Positions 55,401 through 64,000 of a stretch of 64,000 bases of DNA are shown here, piece after piece. Within the stretch, counting starts at the first letter, position 1. Each line of letters starts with the position of its first letter. The notes under the pieces were generated by a model. It was not told the DNA's origin. It saw only the letters and a program-made list of their open reading frames with translations, and did not search any database. Origin of the DNA: Circinella umbellata (taxonomy: Eukaryota; Mucoromycota; Mucoromycetes; Mucorales; Lichtheimiaceae); assembly GCA_025093555.1 (NCBI GenBank), contig JAIWNF010000030.1, positions 124,001 through 188,000 of the forward strand, written 5' to 3'. Position numbers and translations under genes: made by a program.

Positions 55401-55945
55401 GATCCTAAGGCCACTATTTACTAGAAATAAATCCGCTTATATTAGGAGTAGAGAGAATAGTATAGCTAAGTATAAAAAAGATACCATTGTTTATAACTAC
55501 TAAAGAAAAGAAAAGCAAGGAGAATTAAAAATAGGTGTGCAAGTATATATCATCAAGAAGACTTTTCTTTAGCGTTAAGGAACATAAGAAAAAAGGGGTT
55601 GAAGAAAAAAGACGAAGTTACACAATACACACAACTGACGGCTAGGTGAGTAGCAGTAAAGATCTTCATCATAAATTGGATGTTTATCATTTATTTTTCT
55701 TTTTTTTGACGCGATCTTTTTCTTCTTCTTTTTATTTTATAATCTACTACTTCTTATATTAATAACAAAAACAACCCGTTCCTCTCTTTTTTATTTTGAT
55801 TTCATTCATTTATTGCTTTCATTAACATAAAACCTACACTCTTTTCTCCTTTCTATCTATAATATTTTCTAAAAAGATCAACATCATTATTATTATTATT
55901 ATTATTATTCTCATTTTTATTTTTATTTTTTACAATTAATACGAT
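55401..55945. other. intergenic DNA, promoter region of the next gene
   Basis: Low-complexity sequence with an (ATT)n run (55886-55909) just before the ATG at 55946. Confidence 0.5.
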
Positions 55946-57154
55946 ATGTCATCAACAACAACAGGAAATAATCGATTAACACAACAACGTGTTCATGTTA
56001 TTCCATCTAAAAATAGGGCTTTTTTTGACGACGACGATGTAGATGATGATGACACAAGTAGTGTGGGTTGTTCATTTACTAGTTCACTTTATGCTAGTGC
56101 AACATCCAATGATACTTTTGCATTAGCAGAGTTCTTATCCACCACCAGCCCAGATGAGTTTGCAAAACCATCTTCTAAAAAGAAACTTCAGCAACAACAT
56201 CGAGCTTCTCGATTGTTAAGTAAACTACGAAAACGTGGGGCTATTACTAATACCACCAATGATACTGTTTCAAAGGGACCAACATCTACAGCAGCAAGAA
56301 AGCATATTCCATTACCAGAGTATCATCCACCCCCACAGCCAGAAATTCCAGAACTTTATCAACAACAACTACAAACAAAAAATCAAAATCATCGTCTTAC
56401 TACAATGTCTTCTGCATCATCTTCATCTACAAATACAACACCTTCTTTATCATCTAATCACCATCATCATCAACAGTACTCGCCCTCTTTGCGAGATTCT
56501 GGTATTTATAGCGAGATTTCAGATAAAGATTATATTTCACCGCCACCACCTGTACCGCCACTACCCATTCCAGCCTTGGATCTTTTCCCAATGCCACCAC
56601 CTTCCATCCCTGCAAAATCTAATGCACGACCTCGTCGACCAGCACCTTTACCTGCTAATGTTGCCTCCGCAGCGATCCATGCAGCATTAAGAAATGTACC
56701 CGAAGCCGCACTTCGACGTCAATCTGTCATTCGACAACAACATTATCAACAACAACAACAACAACAACCAAGTAGTGGTAGTGAAAAGGCACAACAGCAA
56801 GAAAAAGAACAAGAATTACATACTGGAGCATGTCCTCATTGCCGACAACATATTAGTAGCAACTCGTTCAATGGAAAAGAAAAAGACAATCGACGATTAT
56901 CATGTCCACCAGCTTTAGCCCCAGGAGAATTATTAATAAAAAATACAAATGAATCAAATTTACGTCAAATGATTTTACAATTGGAAAAACAATTGGCTGA
57001 TGAACGACTATCACGTAAAAAACTGGAACAGGCCATATCTCGACATCATCATCAGGCAGTTATCAATAAACAAGAAGAAGTTGCAGAAGAAAGAGATCGA
57101 TGGAAAAATGAATCATTATGGATGGAAGATCGTATTGCTTCACTACCAGAATAA
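55946..57154 (+). CDS. proline-rich hypothetical protein with C-terminal coiled coil
   Basis: A 402-residue intronless ORF. There is an acidic Asp run near residue 30, a basic segment (Leu-Leu-Ser-Lys-Leu-Arg-Lys-Arg), Pro-rich SH3-type stretches (Pro-Pro-Pro-Pro-Val-Pro-Pro-Leu-Pro, about residues 193-206), a poly-Gln tract, a Cys-Pro-His-Cys motif (about 297-300) that might bind one metal ion with nearby His residues, and a C-terminal charged helix (Leu-Glu-Lys-Gln-Leu-Ala-Asp-Glu ... Glu-Arg-Asp-Arg-Trp) predicted to coil. No signal or membrane segment. Composition suggests a scaffold or polarity-type protein; I cannot name a family. It lies about 420 bp upstream of the RING gene in the same orientation. 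Confidence 0.75.
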   Translation: MSSTTTGNNRLTQQRVHVIPSKNRAFFDDDDVDDDDTSSVGCSFTSSLYASATSNDTFALAEFLSTTSPDEFAKPSSKKKLQQQHRASRLLSKLRKRGAITNTTNDTVSKGPTSTAARKHIPLPEYHPPPQPEIPELYQQQLQTKNQNHRLTTMSSASSSSTNTTPSLSSNHHHHQQYSPSLRDSGIYSEISDKDYISPPPPVPPLPIPALDLFPMPPPSIPAKSNARPRRPAPLPANVASAAIHAALRNVPEAALRRQSVIRQQHYQQQQQQQPSSGSEKAQQQEKEQELHTGACPHCRQHISSNSFNGKEKDNRRLSCPPALAPGELLIKNTNESNLRQMILQLEKQLADERLSRKKLEQAISRHHHQAVINKQEEVAEERDRWKNESLWMEDRIASLPE

Positions 57155-57576
57155 AAATGATAGTACATTTTTTTATATGTTTTATCTATTGTTTTTTTTT
57201 TCTTTTTGTAACTGTAAATCATTTCAACACATTTTTTATTACAATTATTCTTTTTTTTCGTATAATTATTATTACTATCTTATTTTTATTTTTATTTTTA
57301 TCACTATATTATTCATTATATACATTACAATTAGTCTTTACAACTCTCCAAAACTATGTTTATTTTTTTTTTTGTTTTTATTATTTGTTGAAGTAAAGCA
57401 AAAGTGTTCCAAATTTAAAAAGATCTGAGATTTTTCAAAGCTGTTGATAAATTTATTATTATTAAAGCAAACAAAAAACCTTCCCACTCCACTTCTCTCT
57501 CTCTCTCTTTTTATTACCAAAAAAAAAAAAAAGTAAAACTTTTTTTTTCTTCTTCTTTGTTCCATTGGATTTACAC
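57155..57576. other. intergenic DNA between tandem genes
   Basis: T-rich 3' flank and TC-rich leader; no gene. Confidence 0.5.
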
Positions 57577-58887
57577 ATGAATAATAATAATTCATCACCA
57601 CGACGATCGGCCCGATTATGCCGACCAACTACTCGATATGATCCTATTCAACCTAGTGGAAGAAACCAGCGCCGTCGTCGTCGCGGTAACCAACTACCTC
57701 CCACCGAACAAGACCTTTTTAATGATGCAACAATAAATAATACTATTCCAACTCGAATCTTACGCCGCAGTCGACGATTAAACTCGCAACAACAACCACA
57801 ACAGCAACAACAAATAAATACAGAACAAACAACATCTCATGGATTACCTGTATCACCTTCATCGTTACTTCGTAATGTATTAGAAGCTCCATCAAGAGTG
57901 ACAGGACCCGCCATGTTGGCAGATGTTATTACTCAAGCTGTTGTCAATGCTTATCGTGATCGTCGTAATAATAATAACAGCAATAATAATAATACTTCTA
58001 CAACTACTACCGAGAACAATAATAATAATAATAATACTAATGAGAACAACAATAATAGTAATAGTAATGATTTATCAGTATCTACTTCTACCCCGGTGCC
58101 GGCACCGGCATTCGATCCTTCATTATTAGACATTACACCCGATGCGAATTCTGAAGAAAACAGCTTTTTTCGGTTTGTTCGATTACCACTTCATGTACCC
58201 AGCAATGATACTTCTGAAATAGTTATGCCTATGTTTATTGTTGGATATCGAACTCAACAAGAAGTGACGTCTACTCCACCTGAGCATTTACAACAACCAG
58301 ACCAAGAACAACAAACACAAGAACAAGTACATATTCTTCCACCACAAACACAACTGCCTCAAGAAGAAACAGTAGTAATAGGGGACGGAGGAGAAACCCA
58401 AGAAGAAGAAGGAAGAGGAGGAAATGGTAGTGGTGCAGGAAGGAGAACATTACGACGTAGTCAAAGAATACGTGAAATTCGACGACGTCAACAACAAAGA
58501 GAAGACGAAGAAAGAGAGAATAATAACAATCGACGATATACAGTGAGTCGATGGATTATCTATTTTATCAGTGGAATGGATAATCCAAATTATGATGATT
58601 TAGTAGCAGCATGGCAAGCAGAACATCGAAATACTGGATTAACTATTGAGCAAATCCATGCGAATGCACCTCAGCAACCATTTTCAGCACAAATAGCCAA
58701 CACATTAATTGGAGGAAGTGAACAGTGTCATGTTTGTTTGGAGAAATTCGAATTATTAGAAAATGTACGAGTATTACCATGCCAACATGGATTTCATCAA
58801 GAATGTATTGACAAATGGCTTATGGAAGCACAAAATCGCTGTCCTTTATGTCGAAATGCTGTAGTACCTTTATCATCATTATTATAA
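57577..58887 (+). CDS. RING-H2 E3 ubiquitin ligase
   Basis: 436 residues, intronless. ATG 57577 is chosen as the first Met of the frame. The N-terminal half is disordered: Arg-rich (Arg-Arg-Arg-Arg-Gly), poly-Gln and long Asn/Thr tracts encoded by AAT/ACT repeats, then Gln/Glu- and Gly-rich stretches. A charged helix and a hydrophobic patch (Trp-Ile-Ile-Tyr-Phe-Ile) lead to the C-terminal RING-H2 finger at about 384-423, with spacing Cys-x2-Cys-x14-Cys-x-His-x2-His-x2-Cys-x10-Cys-x2-Cys. All eight metal ligands are present, plus the Pro before the last Cys pair typical of active ligases. RING-H2 proteins bring E2-ubiquitin to substrates. No transmembrane helix is evident, so it is probably soluble. 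Substrate unknown. Confidence 0.9.
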   Translation: MNNNNSSPRRSARLCRPTTRYDPIQPSGRNQRRRRRGNQLPPTEQDLFNDATINNTIPTRILRRSRRLNSQQQPQQQQQINTEQTTSHGLPVSPSSLLRNVLEAPSRVTGPAMLADVITQAVVNAYRDRRNNNNSNNNNTSTTTTENNNNNNNTNENNNNSNSNDLSVSTSTPVPAPAFDPSLLDITPDANSEENSFFRFVRLPLHVPSNDTSEIVMPMFIVGYRTQQEVTSTPPEHLQQPDQEQQTQEQVHILPPQTQLPQEETVVIGDGGETQEEEGRGGNGSGAGRRTLRRSQRIREIRRRQQQREDEERENNNNRRYTVSRWIIYFISGMDNPNYDDLVAAWQAEHRNTGLTIEQIHANAPQQPFSAQIANTLIGGSEQCHVCLEKFELLENVRVLPCQHGFHQECIDKWLMEAQNRCPLCRNAVVPLSSLL

Positions 58888-61062
58888 ATCTGATCGTTAC
58901 CTTTTTACTTTTTTTTTACCTTTCCTTTCCACTCTTTCTTTTTCTATCTATTTATATTTCTTATTCCTTCCTCCCCCTCTTCCCGATGCATAAACATTCA
59001 TAACGGAACGCAGACGTACACACATATTGAATCCAACAATCTAAAAAGTAGTGACCATTATTATTTTTCGCTGGTTGGAATTTTTTTTATGTATATATTA
59101 TATATCATTCAAAAAGGGCAAAAAACAAACAAACAACAAACAAACAAATTGTACTATACTACTTTATACCTCTCTTCTTTATTTTATTTTTCTTTTCTCT
59201 CTTTCCATTTTCATTTACATAAAAATACAACACACTACCAAAAAGAAAAAAAAATCGCATTTTTTTTTTCTTTCCCCATAACCACTATATTACAATTTGC
59301 ACATAGAAATAATTTCACTTTTTTTTTTCTCTGCATATTTTCCATTTCTTAATTAATAAATGATATTAAGAATCTTATTACTATAAATAGTGCTGATGTT
59401 ACGTATATGAACCATTGACTTATTATTATCTTTGAAAAAAAAAAAGTTGAACAGTGATATATGATTAATAATGTATAAAATATATTTACATAGAAGAAAA
59501 AGTTTCTCAATATGATACGGTATTATGCATTACTATTTTTAACTGTACCAAAAGCATTCCCTTGAGAGGCAACAGGGGATATTTAAGCAAAAATAAAAAT
59601 GAAAAGGGTCAAAACGTTTTAACCTTGCCTCGCGAGTACAATAATAAAAAGGATATTTCATACATATTTTTTCTTGATAACAAGTTACAATAATTAAGAA
59701 AGATTGGCTTATGGTGATAGTTGGGGAGGGAAAGGAAGGGGATATTATCCATCGCTGTTTCTTCTTTATAATCTTTATTGTAGAAGCCCTGATCCCTGGA
59801 TAAGAACGTGTGAAAACCTTACAACACCCTAAATGCAAAATTCGAACGCTATTATTTTATATATCATATATAGGAGAAAGAAAAAGTGAAGGAGCAGGAT
59901 GAGGCTTTTTCTTCGGCTTACAATAATATACCAACATAGTGGCCATCAAGGAGATCAATAACAATTATAAAACGAATATATTTATTAAAGTTGTGCACGC
60001 AAATGAGGAGAGCAAAAGACCGAGAGCGAAAGAGAAACCTGTCGTTTAGCGTAAATGACGCTATACTAATTAACGTGACGGTATATAGGGTTTATTCATG
60101 TAACGTGGTAAACTTATATAGCAAAAAAGAAAAAAAAAAGGAGGGGAAACTTACAAGGTTACTTGAACTGGGTAAAGGATTTAGCTACAGAACCATCGTC
60201 TGTTCTGTACAAATAGTTACAGGTATTCTAAATTTGAATAAGTATTTCATTTATTATAATAAATTATCACAGATCTATAAATATATTTATAACATTATTT
60301 TGATATACACATTTTATATGACGAAATGTCATACATAAATGAATACGTATCTGCATAGTTTGAATGAATAAATGTAGATACTAGGATTGCTGTTCTATAA
60401 ATTGTACAGTGATTGGTTTTCAGCATAAATCAAGAAGTATCTAATTGATTTTCATTGCATGATTTTATTTTTTGAAAAACAAAGCAAATTTAACAATAAT
60501 AAACTGGCTATATTATACATTCAAAAGCGTCACTATTACAACAATGCTATTACTCAATAAGTCGCAAATAAATTTTGCATCTATTCGCTGACAAATATAT
60601 GTATATTTATGTTGGAAGTGTACTTAAAAATTTGAAACCATGGTAATTCATATCATAAACTTCAGGTTTGTTACTATGTAAACTTGCATTTCTCGGTTAA
60701 AATTCGAGCGAAATGCTTATTAATATCTCAAATGTAAATGCACCATGGTATAGTGGTATATACCCTCTCATTTACATACAAAAGTTTCATGTATTTACTA
60801 ATACTACTTAAAATAGGAAACTTTCATTTTATTTTTGAAAGGATGTCAAGCATTATCCCCGCTCTTATGATATATGAATATGTTGTATATGTCGGGATAA
60901 AGCACCTTTTAAGTGTAAAATGGGCATAAAAATATATATATTTATTTTCTTTCTGGTTCTTTTCCTTTCCAAGTAGGATACTATATACCTACAACAAATT
61001 CCCCTCTCTTTTCTCCTTTTTTTCCCTAAAAAGATATATATATATATATAAGTTCGCCTTCT
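58888..61062. other. AT-rich intergenic DNA
   Basis: About 2.2 kb. An open frame at 59991-60338 (115 codons, Lys/Ile/Tyr-rich) and shorter ones exist but look like AT-rich chance frames. A TGGTATAGTGGTA tract at 60747 resembles a tRNA A-box without a B-box. No supported gene. Confidence 0.45.
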
Positions 61063-63979
61063 ATGGACGCTGCCGGCAGCACCAATAATACCAACTTAAT
61101 CACTAATCGTAACAACGAGGAATTACGAAAAAGTATTGATAAAGATTTACCATCAGTTCCCTCGTCTGACGAAGATTTAAACTATAAACCCGAGAATGGA
61201 GCTGATTCCGATGACGACAAACCATTAAGACCAGCAGACGGACCATCAACAACAACATTAAAAGAGCTCGATTGGTTATTGGAAGAAGATTCATCAAACA
61301 AGGTTAGAAGAAAAGAATATAATTACATGGTGTCGAAATTGCTCAAAAAAGATCACCCTGGACATTTCTTCCTCAAAAAAAAATAGAGAGGGACGGTATA
61401 TATAAGTATATTTGTTTAGCTAATATTGGCTTTGTTATTACAGGATATCGCGTCTATAGATAATGATTTTTTAGATAATGATTTTGATCAAATAACGTTC
61501 GATGAAGTGGATGGTAATATATAATAGTTGAAAAAAAGACGAACGATATATGTATATATACAGGTGTATGTGTATGCTGATAAAACTCACATTCATTAAA
61601 TTACATATCTGTTTAGATCGTATATCCGCATTTCAAGAAGATGAATTTGTTCGACAAGCTTTAGAAAATGGGATGGATTTACGTGAATATGCGTTACAAA
61701 TTGAACAAGAACGAGAAGCTGTACAAAGGGATCTTGAGAATGATTGTAAGGATTATATTAAAATTGTACAAAATGGAAAAAAAGAGATGATTTTCGAAAT
61801 TTTTCACTGCTTGAGGCATGTATATATATTTATGTTTATGTTGAACTAAAACAAAAAACTTAATGCATTTTTTTCTTAAAGATGTCCAACAAATTCGGTC
61901 GTTTGTCGACTTGCACTCCGAAATCCAGGTACAACAAAAAAAATAGTCATATTGCCATACATTTGGATCATTGAAGAAAAAAAAAACATTTTTATACCAT
62001 ATACTCAAAAGAAAATCGAATCTTTTTTCGTATTATATAGGGCTGTGATGAAGTACTAGGAAGGATGGAAGAGTTACTCAGTGTTTTTCAAAGTGATTTG
62101 GGTAACATTAGCGGTGAAATTAAGAATTTACAAGAACGATCTTCTCGTATGAGTGTTAAATTACGGAATCGAAAGGTGTAGTATAACAATACATATCAGG
62201 AAAAAAGATGATAAATATCTAGCTATTTATGAAGTTATATTAATAATGATATAAATCAAATATTATAGGGTGTGGAAACTAAATTAGGCAAAGCGTTACA
62301 AGGAATGGTTATTCCACCTTATAGTATCAAGTAAGTGATTTTTTCTCTCAATAAAAATGTATATGGTATACAGGGAGAGGGGGGGAGAAATCATATACGT
62401 TTAAACTAACATCATCATAAACTATTTTTCTTATTCGTTGGTCTGGTGGAAATATCAAAGAAAAATTACGGAAGGTGATGTGGATGAAGTATGGCTTCAA
62501 TATTTATTGGCAATCAATCGACAAATGCGATTTGTAAAAGCAAATCAAAACAAACCTATTAAAGCACTTCGTAATGTGGGTCCTGAATTGGAAAAGCTAC
62601 GACTTAAGGCAGCAGCTACTATTCGTGATTTTTTTATTGAACGAATTAATGCCTTATTAGTGCCTAATACAAATGTTCAAATTATGCAACAGTCTGTCTT
62701 TCTAAAATACAAGGAACTTCATCAATTTGTTATTGAACGCCATCATGATGCTGCCACTGAAATTCGACAAAGTTATGTGAATGCTCTAAAATGGTATTTC
62801 CATAATCATTTTGAACGGTATAGTAAAGGTTTATCAAAACTCCAGGTAAAAAAGAAAGAAGAAAATTCATTCTCGTTTATTTATGTTGCGGTGATGATGG
62901 TCTACTTACTATAATTACATGTTCTTTATATTTTATTCTGTTATTATTAGACAATAACAGCTGACAAGACTGATTTAATTGGTGTTGAAGAACATGGACG
63001 AAAAGGTAATTTTGGGAAAGGCTCGAAAATAAAGTATCATTAGCATTCAATAGCAATAATAATTGGACACTTACAATAATAATAAATAGGCCTTTTCGGT
63101 AGTACCAAAGTTGCATTAAAAGATAAAACAAATGTATTTGCACTTGGTGATCGTATTGATGCTTTGAAAATGCAAGAGCAAGGAGTTATTCTTGTTCATG
63201 TTGCTGAAGATAAAGATCAGGTAACTAAATTATATCTTGAGTGATAACATAAAGGAGATATATCCATGCTAAATTCAATGAAATATATACTTTATTTTTC
63301 TTAATCTTAGAAATTCCAATTTGAACAATTATTTAGAAGCTTTAATTTAACGCTCATTGATAATGCTAGTTCCGAATATTTATTTATTTATGAATTCTTT
63401 TCTTCCAGAGATACTAAAAAATCAGCTGATACTGTTAAATCTGTATTTCAACAAATATTTGATCCTACCGAAAAAGTTGGACAAGTAAGTTATCCTTCTT
63501 TTTTCGGGTTCATAAATTATCACAAAAAAGAATACTCATAAATTATTTACTTTTTATTTTAGATGTTTACCAAAGCTTATATTGAAAATTCATACGATGC
63601 AGTAGGTATACTTTTATGTATAAGAATTAATACTCAACTTGCATTAGAATTACAACGGAGAAGAGTACCTGCTTTGGAAGGGTATACCAATTCGACAAAT
63701 ATGACTTTATGGCCACGATTTCAACATGTTATGTCACTTCACGTGGAAAGTTTGAAACGTATGGCAGCTACCAAATCAGTTATTAGTGCTGTCAAAGATA
63801 TCCATCCTCACTATGTAAGATATTTTTTTATGTACACTGGTTTTTTATACAAAGGTTGAAAAAGAAAACTAAATTCTCTCTCTCTCCTTTTGTTTTCAGA
63901 TCACTCGTCGATATGCCGAGTTTGCAGCATCATTATTAGTATTAAATGAAGGATATGACGACGCAATACTCATCAACAG
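61063..63979 (+). CDS. VPS52: GARP complex subunit Vps52, 5' part (continues past the window)
   Basis: Twelve exons are visible: 61063-61302, 61444-61513, 61617-61745, 61882-61928, 62041-62175, 62269-62330, 62461-62845, 62951-63005, 63090-63220, 63311-63484, 63563-63814 and 63900-63979, the last ending at GTATAT. All phases agree. An acidic N-terminus is followed by Asp-Leu-His-Ser-Glu-Ile-Gln-Gly-Cys-Asp-Glu-Val-Leu, then the Vps52 coiled coil (Ile-Lys-Asn-Leu-Gln-Glu-Arg-Ser-Ser-Arg-Met) and Val-Ile-Pro-Pro-Tyr-Ser-Ile. The CATCHR-type helical bundle includes Arg-Gln-Ser-Tyr-Val-Asn-Ala-Leu-Lys-Trp-Tyr-Phe and Tyr-Leu-Phe-Ile-Tyr-Glu-Phe-Phe. GARP (Vps51-54) tethers endosome-derived vesicles to the trans-Golgi. 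The donor of exon 1 (GTTAGA) is the weakest site. About 586 residues are encoded here; the C-terminus lies outside. Confidence 0.92.
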
Positions 63980-64000
63980 GTATATATTATCCAGAATATA

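Noticed and set aside
59991..60338. 115-codon Lys/Ile/Tyr-rich open frame.
   Set aside because: Composition is what AT-rich DNA gives by chance; no domain, no splice sites and no conserved-looking blocks.
60740..60815. tRNA-like A-box (TGGTATAGTGGTA).
   Set aside because: No B-box (GGTTCGAAT-type), no acceptor or anticodon stems could be paired downstream.
1..64000. CRISPR arrays, bacterial operons, rRNA genes.
   Set aside because: No regularly spaced repeat-spacer pattern or rRNA-like sequence; gene structure with many introns is eukaryotic.

Overview
The window comes from the nuclear genome of a filamentous fungus, most likely an early-diverging Mucoromycota (Mucorales-type) species. Intergenic DNA is very AT-rich, genes carry many short introns (about 60-250 nt, mostly GTAAGT/GTATGT...AG), and the families present include a Mug190-type SMP/C2 protein, an Ssb-class Hsp70, a HET-domain protein, a LINE remnant and a DIRS retrotransposon. 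I infer the lineage from these features and did not search any database. LAYOUT. 1-15 kb is a housekeeping block: two small hypothetical genes, a six-exon helical-protein gene that only appears after splicing (2968-3968, minus), a ten-exon membrane-contact-site lipid-transfer protein, a small membrane protein, the tRNA wobble-uridine methyltransferase TRM9, and the ribosome-associated Hsp70 SSB1. 15-19 kb encodes surface and secreted products: a type I membrane protein whose tail ends in PPxY and PSAP motifs, and a Kex2-type, cysteine-rich, defensin-like peptide. 19-32 kb is accessory DNA: hexamer and minisatellite arrays, a GC-rich hairpin island, a pogo-like MITE next to coding-like exons, a decayed island of higher GC, one intact HET-domain gene and a dead LINE. 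33-47 kb returns to single-copy genes: mitochondrial sulfide:quinone oxidoreductase, mitoribosomal uL11m, a coiled-coil protein, an OTUB1-type deubiquitinase and a beta-helix (pectin-lyase-fold) protein. 48.4-52.5 kb is a structurally complete DIRS element with matching inverted termini, an internal complementary region and Gag, RT/RNase H and tyrosine-recombinase frames. 52-64 kb has a candidate two-exon micro-gene, a proline-rich protein, a RING-H2 ubiquitin ligase and the first 12 exons of VPS52, which runs off the end. FUNCTIONAL LINKS. There is no operon-like clustering. Several products meet in ubiquitin and membrane traffic (PPxY/PSAP tail protein, RING-H2 ligase, OTU deubiquitinase, VPS52 of GARP, SMP/C2 lipid transfer), and two serve mitochondria (SQR, uL11m). 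Their co-location looks incidental. MOST NOTABLE. (1) The intact-looking DIRS element, with its three reading frames each in the -1 frame of the previous one. (2) In-frame 18-nt and 21-nt microexons, one of which encodes the catalytic cysteine of the deubiquitinase. (3) The HET gene in a repeat-rich neighbourhood. (4) The secreted defensin-like peptide. (5) The hidden six-exon gene. All exon structures were spliced by eye from consensus sites and reading-frame continuity, so individual boundaries can be wrong by small amounts.
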